A stretch of DNA of 59,517 bases from Clostridia bacterium (GTDB lineage: Bacteria; Bacillota; Clostridia; Oscillospirales; Acutalibacteraceae), in assembly GCA_017440755.1 (NCBI GenBank), contig JAFSGP010000001.1, positions 1 through 59,517 on the forward strand, read 5' to 3'. The notes below the pieces were generated by a model. It ran no database searches. It was not told where the DNA came from and worked only from the letters and a program-made list of their open reading frames with translations. Shown here piece after piece: positions 34,760 through 41,864 of the stretch. Both the position numbers and the translations under genes were made by a program. Within the stretch, counting starts at the first letter, position 1. Every line of letters begins with the position of its first letter.

Positions 34760-35860
34760 ATGATTATCGGTGGCAAGTACGTAGACAAGAATAGCCCCGC
34801 CCTGATTATTGCCGAGGCGGGCATCAACCACGACGGCGACCTGAACCAGGCGCTGGCACTCATTGATATGGCGGCGGAGGCGGGCGCTGATATCTGCAAA
34901 TTCCAGCTGTTTACCGCTGCCAAGCTGTATACGAAATCTTCCGGTCAGATGACAGTTGCTACCGGCGAGACGGTGGATTCCCACGAGTTGCTGCGCGCCG
35001 TGGAGCTGCCCCCCGACTGGCTGCCCACGCTGATGGCCCGCTGCGAGGAGAAGAACATCGGTTTCCTTTGCACCGTGTGTGACGAGGAAAGCGCCGATGA
35101 CCTGGAGGCTGCCGGCGTAGACTCCTACAAGCTGACCTCCACCGCCCTGTCCCACCTGCCTCTGCACCGCTACGTGGCGCGTAAGGGCAAGCCCATGGTG
35201 TTTTCCACCGGCGGCGGCTATATCGGTGACGTAGATAACACCGTGCGTGCTATCGAGTCCGAGGGCAACGACCAGATTGTGCTGATGCACTGCGTTATCA
35301 GCTACCCCACTCCCTTGGAAGCTTGCAATATGCAGATTCTCAAGACTCTGCAGTACAACTATCCCGAGTATCTGGTGGGCTTCTCCGACCACACCGAGGA
35401 TTCGGTGATTGCTCCCATTGCCGCTATCGCGATGGGCGCCAAGCTGATTGAGAAGCACATTACGCTGGATAAGACCCTGCCCGGTGCGGACCATTGCTTC
35501 GCCCAGGAGCTGGAGGGACTTAAGAAAATGATTGCTGCCGTTCGCGAGACCGAGCGCAAGATGGCGGCGGGCGAGGAGATTGATATCGATCCTCGCGTGC
35601 TGGGCACCACCTCCCGCAAGCTGCTGAACGAGGTAGAGGTTGGCTCTCGCAATTATTGTTATCGTTCGGTGTTCGCCATTCAGGATATGAAGGCGGGGGA
35701 CGTTATCACCACCAAGAACACCGCCGTGCTGCGCCCCGGTAACGCGCCTCGCGGCATTGACCCTGTCCATCACCCCATGCTGCTGGAGAAGGGCGTGCGC
35801 GTCAACAAGGACGTGACTGCCGGCACCGCTATCCAGTGGGACGACGTGCTGAATTTCTGA
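34760..35860 (+). CDS. N-acetylneuraminate synthase family protein (NeuB/SpsE-like)
   Basis: A 366-residue enzyme with an N-terminal NeuB TIM barrel (LIIAEAGINHDGDLNQALAL; CKFQLFTAA; GFSDHTEDSVIAPIAAIAMG; IEKHITLDKTLPGADHCF) and a C-terminal SAF/antifreeze-like domain (about 300-366; SVFAIQDMKAGDVITTKNTA). It condenses phosphoenolpyruvate with a hexosamine to make a nine-carbon sugar acid. Whether the product is sialic, legionaminic or another acid is not decided by sequence. It is transcribed alone, upstream of a strong terminator. Confidence 0.88.
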   Translation: MIIGGKYVDKNSPALIIAEAGINHDGDLNQALALIDMAAEAGADICKFQLFTAAKLYTKSSGQMTVATGETVDSHELLRAVELPPDWLPTLMARCEEKNIGFLCTVCDEESADDLEAAGVDSYKLTSTALSHLPLHRYVARKGKPMVFSTGGGYIGDVDNTVRAIESEGNDQIVLMHCVISYPTPLEACNMQILKTLQYNYPEYLVGFSDHTEDSVIAPIAAIAMGAKLIEKHITLDKTLPGADHCFAQELEGLKKMIAAVRETERKMAAGEEIDIDPRVLGTTSRKLLNEVEVGSRNYCYRSVFAIQDMKAGDVITTKNTAVLRPGNAPRGIDPVHHPMLLEKGVRVNKDVTAGTAIQWDDVLNF

Positions 35861-35883
35861 TATAGTAACGATTACCTCTAAAA

Positions 35884-35916
35884 AACGGAGCAGACAATGT
35901 CTGCTCCGTTTTTGTT
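35884..35916 (+). terminator. Terminator after the NeuB/SpsE-like gene
   Basis: A perfect 14-bp stem (35884-35897/35899-35912 region) with A and T runs on its sides. Confidence 0.88.
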
Positions 35917-35978
35917 TGGTGCCTTTCGGTGTGGGACCCTTCAGTTTTACTGGGGGAAAGAAAAAGCGGAGCGATCTC

Positions 35979-36100
35979 TTGCCTCCCCTTGTCAGGGGAG
36001 GTGGATTTTTGCCGTAGGCAAAAAGACGGAGGGGTAGTTTTCGTTATCTCTCCCTCAGTCCTCTCTGACGCTCGGACAGCTCCCTCGTCAGAGGGAGCCG
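35979..36100. repeat. CTCCCC-type repeats, one direct and one reversed
   Basis: The unit at 35979-36036 matches the one at 25471-25522 in its outer parts, but the inner hairpin is TTTTTGCCGTAGGCAAAAA instead of ACCGCCGCACGGCGGT. A reversed relative (TCCCTCAGTC...AGCTCCCTC) follows at 36050-36100. The rest of the gap to 36174 holds only the LysR terminator. Confidence 0.6.
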
Positions 36101-36141
36101 GGTAGGGTGCTACGTCTATAACTTCTTTTAGAGGTTAGTTA

Positions 36142-36164
36142 AACCACCGGTTGAACCGGTGGTT
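36142..36164 (-). terminator. Hairpin downstream of the LysR gene
   Basis: AACCACCGG and CCGGTGGTT with a five-base loop, just past the LysR stop. The T-tract on the minus strand is weak. Confidence 0.5.
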
Positions 36165-36174
36165 ATGCCGACTC

Positions 36175-37068
36175 TTATTTCTGCTCTGCCAGTAGCTGCA
36201 TGGCGTAGGCGGCGTAGTCGGACAGATACTGTCCCCGTCGGGTGACGATGGCGGGCTGGCGGGTCTGTGCGTCTCCCTGCAGGGAGTACAGCGACACGGC
36301 ATCGTCCAGCGTGGCGTTATCTACAAACTGTAAGGGCAGCAGGGTGGCGCCGATGCCGGCGCGCGCCATCGCCCACGCGGTGTTGACTCCCACCACCTCC
36401 ATAGCGATGTTGGGGTTGAAATCCGCGGCGGCGCACAGCTTGTCAAACAACAGGCGCAGCTCCTGTCCGTGCCCCACCGCCACAAAGGGGAGGTCCCCGC
36501 AGTCCTTGATGTCCACCGTCTTGGCGGTGGGGTCGGGGAGTTTATCCACCAGTTCGGTGGGCACCGCCAGCACCAGTTTGTCAGGCTCGATGGGGACGAT
36601 ATCCAGCACCGATTCGTCCACCGGCAGATTGATGACGGCAAAGTCAAACTTGCCCTCCGCTGCCTCCCGCCGTAGCTGGTCGCTGCCCGCCTCGTGGAGA
36701 ATCACCTCCACACCGGGATACTGCTGCCGCACCTTTTTGACGATGCGGGGCATCAGATACAGGCTGCGGAAAGGGGAGATGCCGATGACCAGCCGTCCCC
36801 GTTCCCCCGTTTTGTATTGCTCCATAGACCGCAGCAGCTGGTCCTCCCGATACAGCATTTCCTGCGCCTGCCGCAGGAAGTGAGCGCCGGCGGCGGTCAG
36901 CTGAATGGGCATGGTGGTGCGGTCGAAAAGCTTGAGCCCCAGCTCCTGCTCCAGATGCAGAATCTGCTTGCTCAGGGCAGGCTGGGAGATGCCCAGCGCC
37001 TCGGCGGTCTGGGAAAAGTTCAGAGACTTGGACAGCTCCACCGCATAATGCAGTTGTTTGGTGTTCAC
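36175..37068 (-). CDS. LysR-family transcriptional regulator
   Basis: A 297-residue LysR protein. The N-terminal helix-turn-helix is FSQTAEALGISQPALSKQIL followed by LGLKLFDRTTMP. The effector-binding domain begins near residue 90 (RLVIGISPFRSLYLMPRIV). The GTG at 37068 is chosen because it starts the conserved domain and follows AGAGGG; the reading frame extends upstream without conservation. It diverges from a TRAP-type permease followed by malic enzyme, so it probably responds to a C4-dicarboxylate or related acid and controls those genes. Confidence 0.88.
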   Translation of the reverse strand: MNTKQLHYAVELSKSLNFSQTAEALGISQPALSKQILHLEQELGLKLFDRTTMPIQLTAAGAHFLRQAQEMLYREDQLLRSMEQYKTGERGRLVIGISPFRSLYLMPRIVKKVRQQYPGVEVILHEAGSDQLRREAAEGKFDFAVINLPVDESVLDIVPIEPDKLVLAVPTELVDKLPDPTAKTVDIKDCGDLPFVAVGHGQELRLLFDKLCAAADFNPNIAMEVVGVNTAWAMARAGIGATLLPLQFVDNATLDDAVSLYSLQGDAQTRQPAIVTRRGQYLSDYAAYAMQLLAEQK

Positions 37069-37198
37069 AGATACACACCCTCTTTGCGGAATTTCCGTTT
37101 TTCTCCCCCTATCATACTCTCTCCCGTCTTTTTTTGCAAGAGGCAAGTGAAAAATCCGCTCCAAAAGTCTCTCCACCGTCCAAATTGTAAAATTTTTG

Positions 37199-37226
37199 TT
37201 GACAAATGGCACTTTGCGTGTATAAT
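37199..37226 (+). promoter_or_regulatory. Promoter of the TRAP-type permease operon
   Basis: TTGACA and TATAAT with a 16-base spacer, in the divergent region shared with the LysR gene. Confidence 0.8.
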
Positions 37227-37273
37227 ATAACTTGCTCGGAATAAAACCTATAACCAAAAAGGAGATGTAACCT

Positions 37274-38638
37274 GTGGAATCTTTGCTGTACTTAGGTATT
37301 ATGCTGGCGGTCATCTGCGTATGGTTCCTGGTCTTCAAGCGCCCCGTTTATGAGGCGGTGCTGCTGGCCTTTATCGTACTGCTGTGCGTCACCGGCACCT
37401 GGAGCAACGTTTGGGACTACATTGATACGGGTCTGTCCACCTCGCTGCTCTATTCGATGGTTGCCTTCGTGGCAATGTCTATCCTGTTGACCAAGACCAA
37501 GATTGTGGACAGCTGTATCGCGGTTATTCTGTCGTTGGTGGGTCGTGTTACCGGCGGTGCGGGGTATGCGGCGGTGATTGCCAGCTCTTTTATGGGCGCT
37601 CTGTCCGGCTCCGGTCCCGGCAACGTAATGGCAACCGGTACCCTGACCATCCCTGCTATGAAGCGCTCCGGCTTCCCCGCCGAGCTGGCGGCCAACATCG
37701 AGTCCAACGCCAGCTATATGGGCAATATGATCCCTCCCTCCTCCAACATCGTGGCGGCGATGGCGGCGTTTACCGCCTTTGCTGAGGGTGCGGGCATTGC
37801 CGACGTGTCCCAGGGTCAGTTCTGGATCGTGCTGTGGGGCATTGCTCTTTGGTTCATCTTGCAGCGACTGCTCATGGTGTGGGGCTTCTGCAAGTATTAT
37901 AAGGTTAAGCCTATGAGCAAGGAGGAGCTCCCCAGCCTGAAGGAGACCTTACGCGTGGGCTGGAAGGGTCTGTTGCTGCCCGTTATCATCCTGCTGCCCT
38001 TTATTCTGGACGCTACCCTTACCGACACCTTCTTCACCGCTCGTCTGGGTGCGGACGGTGCCAAGTACCTGTCTAAGTCGGTGCTGTTGTTCGTGGGCGG
38101 TGTTGCCGCCATTTATGCCTGCCTGATCGCCAAGGACAAGAAGGTGGTGCGCCCTGCCAACATTGCCAAGATGTTTGCGGACGGTGTCAAGACCATCGCT
38201 CCTGCTATCGGCGTGTGCGTGTTCGGTTATATGATCGGTGCTATGTTCTCTGATCTGGGCGTGGCGGAGGCACTGGGTGCGATTATGACCTCCTGGAACT
38301 TCGGCAAGTTCGGTATGGTCCTGGCCATCTGTGCTATCACCTGCGTGATGGGTATGGTGGTGCCCGGCTCCTCCCAGGTGGTTATCTTCGGGCCGGTGTT
38401 CATCGTCCTGCTGAACAGCGTGGGTGTCAACCCCCTGCTGGCGGCGGCTATGCTACCCTGCATCTGCGGCGTTATGTGCGGCATCACCCCGCCCCTGGGT
38501 CTGGGTATGTACGCGGGCATGACCATCGCCGAGTCGGAATTCGGCAAGACCTTCAAGAACAATATGTGGTGGGTTATCGCCCAGTTTGTTCTGCAGGTCG
38601 CTGTGTTGATGGGCTGGCTGCCCATCCTGGGTCTGTGA
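37274..38638 (+). CDS. TRAP-type transporter large permease (DctM-like)
   Basis: A 454-residue membrane protein with about 12 spans of the TRAP DctM / ion-transporter superfamily. The re-entrant substrate and sodium-binding loops are visible as GALSGSGPGNVMATGTLTIP followed by ESNASYMGNMIPPSSNIVAA, and VMGMVVPGSSQVVIFGPVFI in the second half. Such carriers import C4-dicarboxylates or other organic acids using sodium. The start is GTG behind AAAGGAGATG. No DctP binding protein is encoded nearby, and the next gene is a small membrane protein that may stand in for DctQ. Confidence 0.75.
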   Translation: MESLLYLGIMLAVICVWFLVFKRPVYEAVLLAFIVLLCVTGTWSNVWDYIDTGLSTSLLYSMVAFVAMSILLTKTKIVDSCIAVILSLVGRVTGGAGYAAVIASSFMGALSGSGPGNVMATGTLTIPAMKRSGFPAELAANIESNASYMGNMIPPSSNIVAAMAAFTAFAEGAGIADVSQGQFWIVLWGIALWFILQRLLMVWGFCKYYKVKPMSKEELPSLKETLRVGWKGLLLPVIILLPFILDATLTDTFFTARLGADGAKYLSKSVLLFVGGVAAIYACLIAKDKKVVRPANIAKMFADGVKTIAPAIGVCVFGYMIGAMFSDLGVAEALGAIMTSWNFGKFGMVLAICAITCVMGMVVPGSSQVVIFGPVFIVLLNSVGVNPLLAAAMLPCICGVMCGITPPLGLGMYAGMTIAESEFGKTFKNNMWWVIAQFVLQVAVLMGWLPILGL

Positions 38639-38653
38639 TAGGAGGGTTATGCG

Positions 38654-38947
38654 ATGAAAGAGATTTGCAAGAAGATTTCCCACGTGCTCAAGACCATCTT
38701 CGGCTACGGCATTATGGTCACCCTGTTTGCGGGCGGTCTGACCTTCTTCGGCTATGTGGCGGCGCTGATCATCGGCGGCGACGTGGCGACCGCTATCTGC
38801 ACCGTGATTTACAAGGACATTATCCCCGTAATTATCTACGTGTCGGTCATTATGGTGCTGCTGGGTCTGGTGGCTATGTATCTGGCAGGCGAAAAGGCGC
38901 TCACCCCCGAGAAAAAACACGCCCACAAGCACGAAGGCGAAGTGTAA
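38654..38947 (+). CDS. Small two-span membrane protein
   Basis: A 97-residue protein with two hydrophobic segments (about 17-40 and 57-80) and a charged tail ending KKHAHKHEGEV. It starts 15 bases after the TRAP-type permease gene behind GGAGGG and ends just before a terminator, so the two form one operon. It may be a partner subunit of the permease, like a shortened DctQ. No domain was recognised. Confidence 0.6.
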   Translation: MKEICKKISHVLKTIFGYGIMVTLFAGGLTFFGYVAALIIGGDVATAICTVIYKDIIPVIIYVSVIMVLLGLVAMYLAGEKALTPEKKHAHKHEGEV

Positions 38948-38960
38948 GAACAGAAAAAAC

Positions 38961-38988
38961 GGAACAGCAAAGCGCTGTTCCTTTTTTC
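38961..38988 (+). terminator. Terminator of the TRAP-type operon
   Basis: An 8-bp stem GGAACAGC/GCTGTTCC followed by TTTTTT. Confidence 0.85.
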
Positions 38989-38995
38989 TTTTGTC

Positions 38996-39024
38996 TTGCT
39001 TTTTCCTCGGTAAAAGAGTACAAT
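38996..39024 (+). promoter_or_regulatory. Promoter of the malic enzyme gene
   Basis: TTGCTT and TACAAT with a 17-base spacer, 32 bases before the start codon. Confidence 0.65.
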
Positions 39025-39056
39025 GGGTGCATAGGTTGACAAGAGGAGTGTTGGAT

Positions 39057-40229
39057 ATGGATATGAAAGAATTGGCATTGCAGAAGCATACCGAGTGGCA
39101 GGGCAAGATTGAGGTGGTAGCCCGCGCCGCGGTCAAGAACAGCGAGGACCTGGCGGTGGCATACACCCCCGGTGTGGCACAGCCCTGTCTGGAGATTGAA
39201 AAGGACTATAATAAATCCTTTGAACTGACCCGTCGCTGGAACCTCATCGGCGTCATTACCGACGGCTCGGCGGTGCTGGGCTTGGGCAACATCGGCCCTG
39301 AGGCGGGCATGCCCGTTATGGAGGGCAAGTGCGTGTTGTTCAAGGAGTTTGCGGGGGTGGACGCGTTCCCTCTGTGTGTTCGCTCCAACGACGTGGACGA
39401 GATTGTCAACACCATCTATAACATCTCCGGCTCCTTCGGCGGCATCAACTTGGAGGATATCGCCGCCCCCCGCTGCTTCGAGATTGAGCGAAAGCTGAAG
39501 GAAAAATGCGATATCCCCGTGTTCCACGACGACCAGCACGGTACCGCCATCGTGGTGGCGGCGGCGATGCTTAACGCCCTGCGTCTGGCGAAGAAGGACG
39601 TCGGCGAAATCAAGTGCGTCATCAACGGCGCCGGTGCGGCAGGTAGCGCCATTGGCGAGCATCTGCTGAAGCTGGGTGTCAAGAACCTGATTATGTGCGA
39701 CAAGTTCGGCGCCATTGCCGAGGGAATGGCAGACCTGTCCGCCGCCCACGCAGCTCTGGCGAAAAAGACCAACCCTCACAAGGAGATGGGAAGTCTGGCG
39801 GACGTCATCAAGGGTGCCGACGTGTTCGTGGGTGTGTCCGCGCCGAAGATGCTTACCGCCGAAATGGTATCCACGATGGCGGAGAAGCCTATCGTGTTCG
39901 CCATGGCAAATCCCGTTCCCGAGATTATGCCCGACGAGGCCAAGGCGGGCGGCGCCTACATTGTGGGCACCGGTCGTTCGGATTTCCCCAACCAGATTAA
40001 TAACGTGCTGGCGTTTCCCGGTATTTTCCGCGGCGCGCTGGACGTGCGCGCCTCCGACATCAACGACGAGATGAAGATGGCGGCGTCCTATGCCATTGCC
40101 TCTTTGGTTTCCGACGAGGAGCTGGCTCCCGAATATATTCTGCCCCCCGCCTTTGACAAGCGAATTGCGGAGACGGTGGCGGCGGCGGTGGCAAAGGCTG
40201 CCCGCGACAGCGGTGTAGCCCGCCTGTAA
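39057..40229 (+). CDS. NAD(P)-dependent malic enzyme
   Basis: A 390-residue bacterial malic enzyme that decarboxylates malate to pyruvate. AVAYTPGVAQPCLEI, the VITDGSAVLGLGNIGPEAGM active-site segment and PVFHDDQHGTAIVVAAAMLN (metal site) are clear. The NAD-binding domain starts at about residue 165 (VINGAGAAGSAIGEHLL) and MANPVPEIMPDEA follows. The start at 39057 is preferred for its AGGAG spacing. It follows the TRAP-type carrier behind its own promoter, which supports a malate uptake and breakdown module. Confidence 0.93.
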   Translation: MDMKELALQKHTEWQGKIEVVARAAVKNSEDLAVAYTPGVAQPCLEIEKDYNKSFELTRRWNLIGVITDGSAVLGLGNIGPEAGMPVMEGKCVLFKEFAGVDAFPLCVRSNDVDEIVNTIYNISGSFGGINLEDIAAPRCFEIERKLKEKCDIPVFHDDQHGTAIVVAAAMLNALRLAKKDVGEIKCVINGAGAAGSAIGEHLLKLGVKNLIMCDKFGAIAEGMADLSAAHAALAKKTNPHKEMGSLADVIKGADVFVGVSAPKMLTAEMVSTMAEKPIVFAMANPVPEIMPDEAKAGGAYIVGTGRSDFPNQINNVLAFPGIFRGALDVRASDINDEMKMAASYAIASLVSDEELAPEYILPPAFDKRIAETVAAAVAKAARDSGVARL

Positions 40230-40237
40230 ACGCAACA

Positions 40238-40268
40238 AACGGAGCGGACAACCGTCCGCTCCGTTTTC
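40238..40268 (+). terminator. Terminator of the malic enzyme gene
   Basis: A 12-bp stem (40238-40249/40254-40265) followed by TTTTCG. Confidence 0.85.
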
Positions 40269-40287
40269 GTTAATATACAGGAAACAC

Positions 40288-40317
40288 TTGATTTACACGG
40301 TGGATAGAGTATATAAT
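40288..40317 (+). promoter_or_regulatory. Promoter of the methionine operon
   Basis: TTGATT and TATAAT with an 18-base spacer. The leader to the metF start is only about 25 bases, so there is no room for a riboswitch. Confidence 0.65.
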
Positions 40318-40346
40318 GAGATATAGCTTTATTTGGAGGGGATAGT

Positions 40347-41225
40347 ATGAAGATTATCGACTTGCTGGAGCGGGATACCCTATCCCTATCTTTTGAGGTG
40401 TTCCCGCCCAAGACGGAGACGGGCTTTGACAGCGTGCGGGAGGCGACGGAGGAGATTGCCAAGCTGCGCCCCGCTTTTATGAGCGTCACCTACGGTGCAG
40501 GCGGCGGGACCAGCCGTTACACCTTGGATATTGCCAAGAATATCAAGGCGCGGTACGGCGTGCCCACCTTGGAGCATCTGACCTGCGTTTCCTCCACCAA
40601 GGCGATGGTGCGGGAGAAAATAGAAGAGATTAAAGCGGCGGGCATTCGCAACGTGATGGCACTGCGAGGGGATATCCCTGCTCAGCTGGCGGGCGCCGAC
40701 CGCAGCGGCTGGGATTACCGCCACGCGGTGGATTTGGTGGCGGAGCTGCGGGAGGCCGACCCCGATTTTTGCATCGGCGGCGCTTGCTATCCCGAGATTC
40801 ACCCCGAGAGCGAAAACCAGAAGGAGGATATCCGCCATCTGAAGGAGAAGGTGGACGCGGGTTGCGACTTCCTCACCACCCAGATGTTTTTTGATAACAA
40901 TTTGTTATACAATTTCCTCTACAAGATTCGGGAGGCGGGTATCACCGTGCCGGTGGTCCCCGGCATTATGCCGATTACCAACGCGAATCAGGTGGCGCGG
41001 GCGATACAGCTGTCCGGCTCCTTTATGCCACAGCGGTTCAAGAGTCTGGTGGACAAGTTCGGCGGCGACCCCGCCGCCATGAAACAGGCGGGCATCGCCT
41101 ATGCCACCGACCAGATTATCGACCTGTATGCCAACGGCATCACCAACGTCCACGTGTATTCGATGAACAAGCCGGACGTGGCGGCGAAAATACAGGAAAA
41201 CCTGTCTGCCATATTGGGGAAATAA
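40347..41225 (+). CDS. metF: Methylenetetrahydrofolate reductase
   Basis: A 292-residue flavoprotein that reduces 5,10-methylene-THF to 5-methyl-THF, the methyl donor for methionine synthesis. LSFEVFPPKTETGFDSV gives the N-terminal catalytic Glu region. MSVTYGAGGGTSRYTLDIAK and EHLTCVSSTKAMVREKIEEI follow, with RGDIPA, TQMFFDNNLLY and VVPGIMPI further on. GGAGGGG precedes the ATG. It is the first gene of a four-gene operon that includes both halves of a cobalamin-dependent methionine synthase. Confidence 0.95.
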   Translation: MKIIDLLERDTLSLSFEVFPPKTETGFDSVREATEEIAKLRPAFMSVTYGAGGGTSRYTLDIAKNIKARYGVPTLEHLTCVSSTKAMVREKIEEIKAAGIRNVMALRGDIPAQLAGADRSGWDYRHAVDLVAELREADPDFCIGGACYPEIHPESENQKEDIRHLKEKVDAGCDFLTTQMFFDNNLLYNFLYKIREAGITVPVVPGIMPITNANQVARAIQLSGSFMPQRFKSLVDKFGGDPAAMKQAGIAYATDQIIDLYANGITNVHVYSMNKPDVAAKIQENLSAILGK

Positions 41226-41228
41226 TCT

Positions 41229-41864
41229 ATGATTTCTGTAAAATCCTATTTACCGCCACCCGTCTGCCGACAGGAGATATGGCGGTACGCAGGCGGCGAG
41301 GTTACCGCCGCCGAAGGGCTGCTGGACGAATGTCTGGCGGAGATAGAGGGGCGGCTGAGCTATCGGGTTTGCTGGCGAGAAACGGCGGTGCACACCGACG
41401 GCAAAATCTGCCGCTTTGACGGGTTTTCCGTTCCCTCCGCCTCCTTGTCCGCCGCCCTCGCGGGGTGCGAGCGGGCGGTGGTGTTCGCCGCCACCCTGGG
41501 GGTGGAGCTTGACCGTCTGGTTGCCAAATATGGGCGGCTGTCACCCGCCAAGGCGATGCTGCTGCAGGCGATAGGCGCCGAGCGAATCGAGGCGCTGTGC
41601 GACACCTTTTGCGCCGCGCTTGGCGGCACCACGCGGCGGTTTAGCCCCGGCTATGGGGATTTGCCCCTGTCCTGCCAGCGGCAGGTGTTTGACCTGTTGG
41701 ATTGTTCCCGCCGCATCGGGCTGTCCCTTACCGACAGCCTGCTGATGACCCCTACCAAGTCGGTGACCGCCTTCGTGGGACTGACCGACGGGGGAATCAT
41801 TACGAACCCAAACAAATGCAGCGGCTGTGATAAAGCCGACTGCCCTTTTCGAGGTGACCTATGA
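41229..41864 (+). CDS. Methionine synthase activation-domain protein
   Basis: A 211-residue free-standing homologue of the MetH C-terminal activation domain, which binds S-adenosylmethionine and reductively re-methylates inactivated cobalamin. RFSPGYGDLPLSCQRQVFDL and LTDSLLMTPTKSVTAFVGLT match the domain core. It also has a Cys-rich end (NKCSGCDKADCPF). Its stop overlaps the metH start by four bases. This explains why the MetH protein encoded next stops after the cobalamin domain. Confidence 0.85.
   Translation: MISVKSYLPPPVCRQEIWRYAGGEVTAAEGLLDECLAEIEGRLSYRVCWRETAVHTDGKICRFDGFSVPSASLSAALAGCERAVVFAATLGVELDRLVAKYGRLSPAKAMLLQAIGAERIEALCDTFCAALGGTTRRFSPGYGDLPLSCQRQVFDLLDCSRRIGLSLTDSLLMTPTKSVTAFVGLTDGGIITNPNKCSGCDKADCPFRGDL

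Noticed and set aside
40230..40346. A cobalamin or SAM riboswitch before the methionine operon
   Set aside because: The space between the promoter and metF is only about 25 bases, and the rest is the previous gene's terminator.
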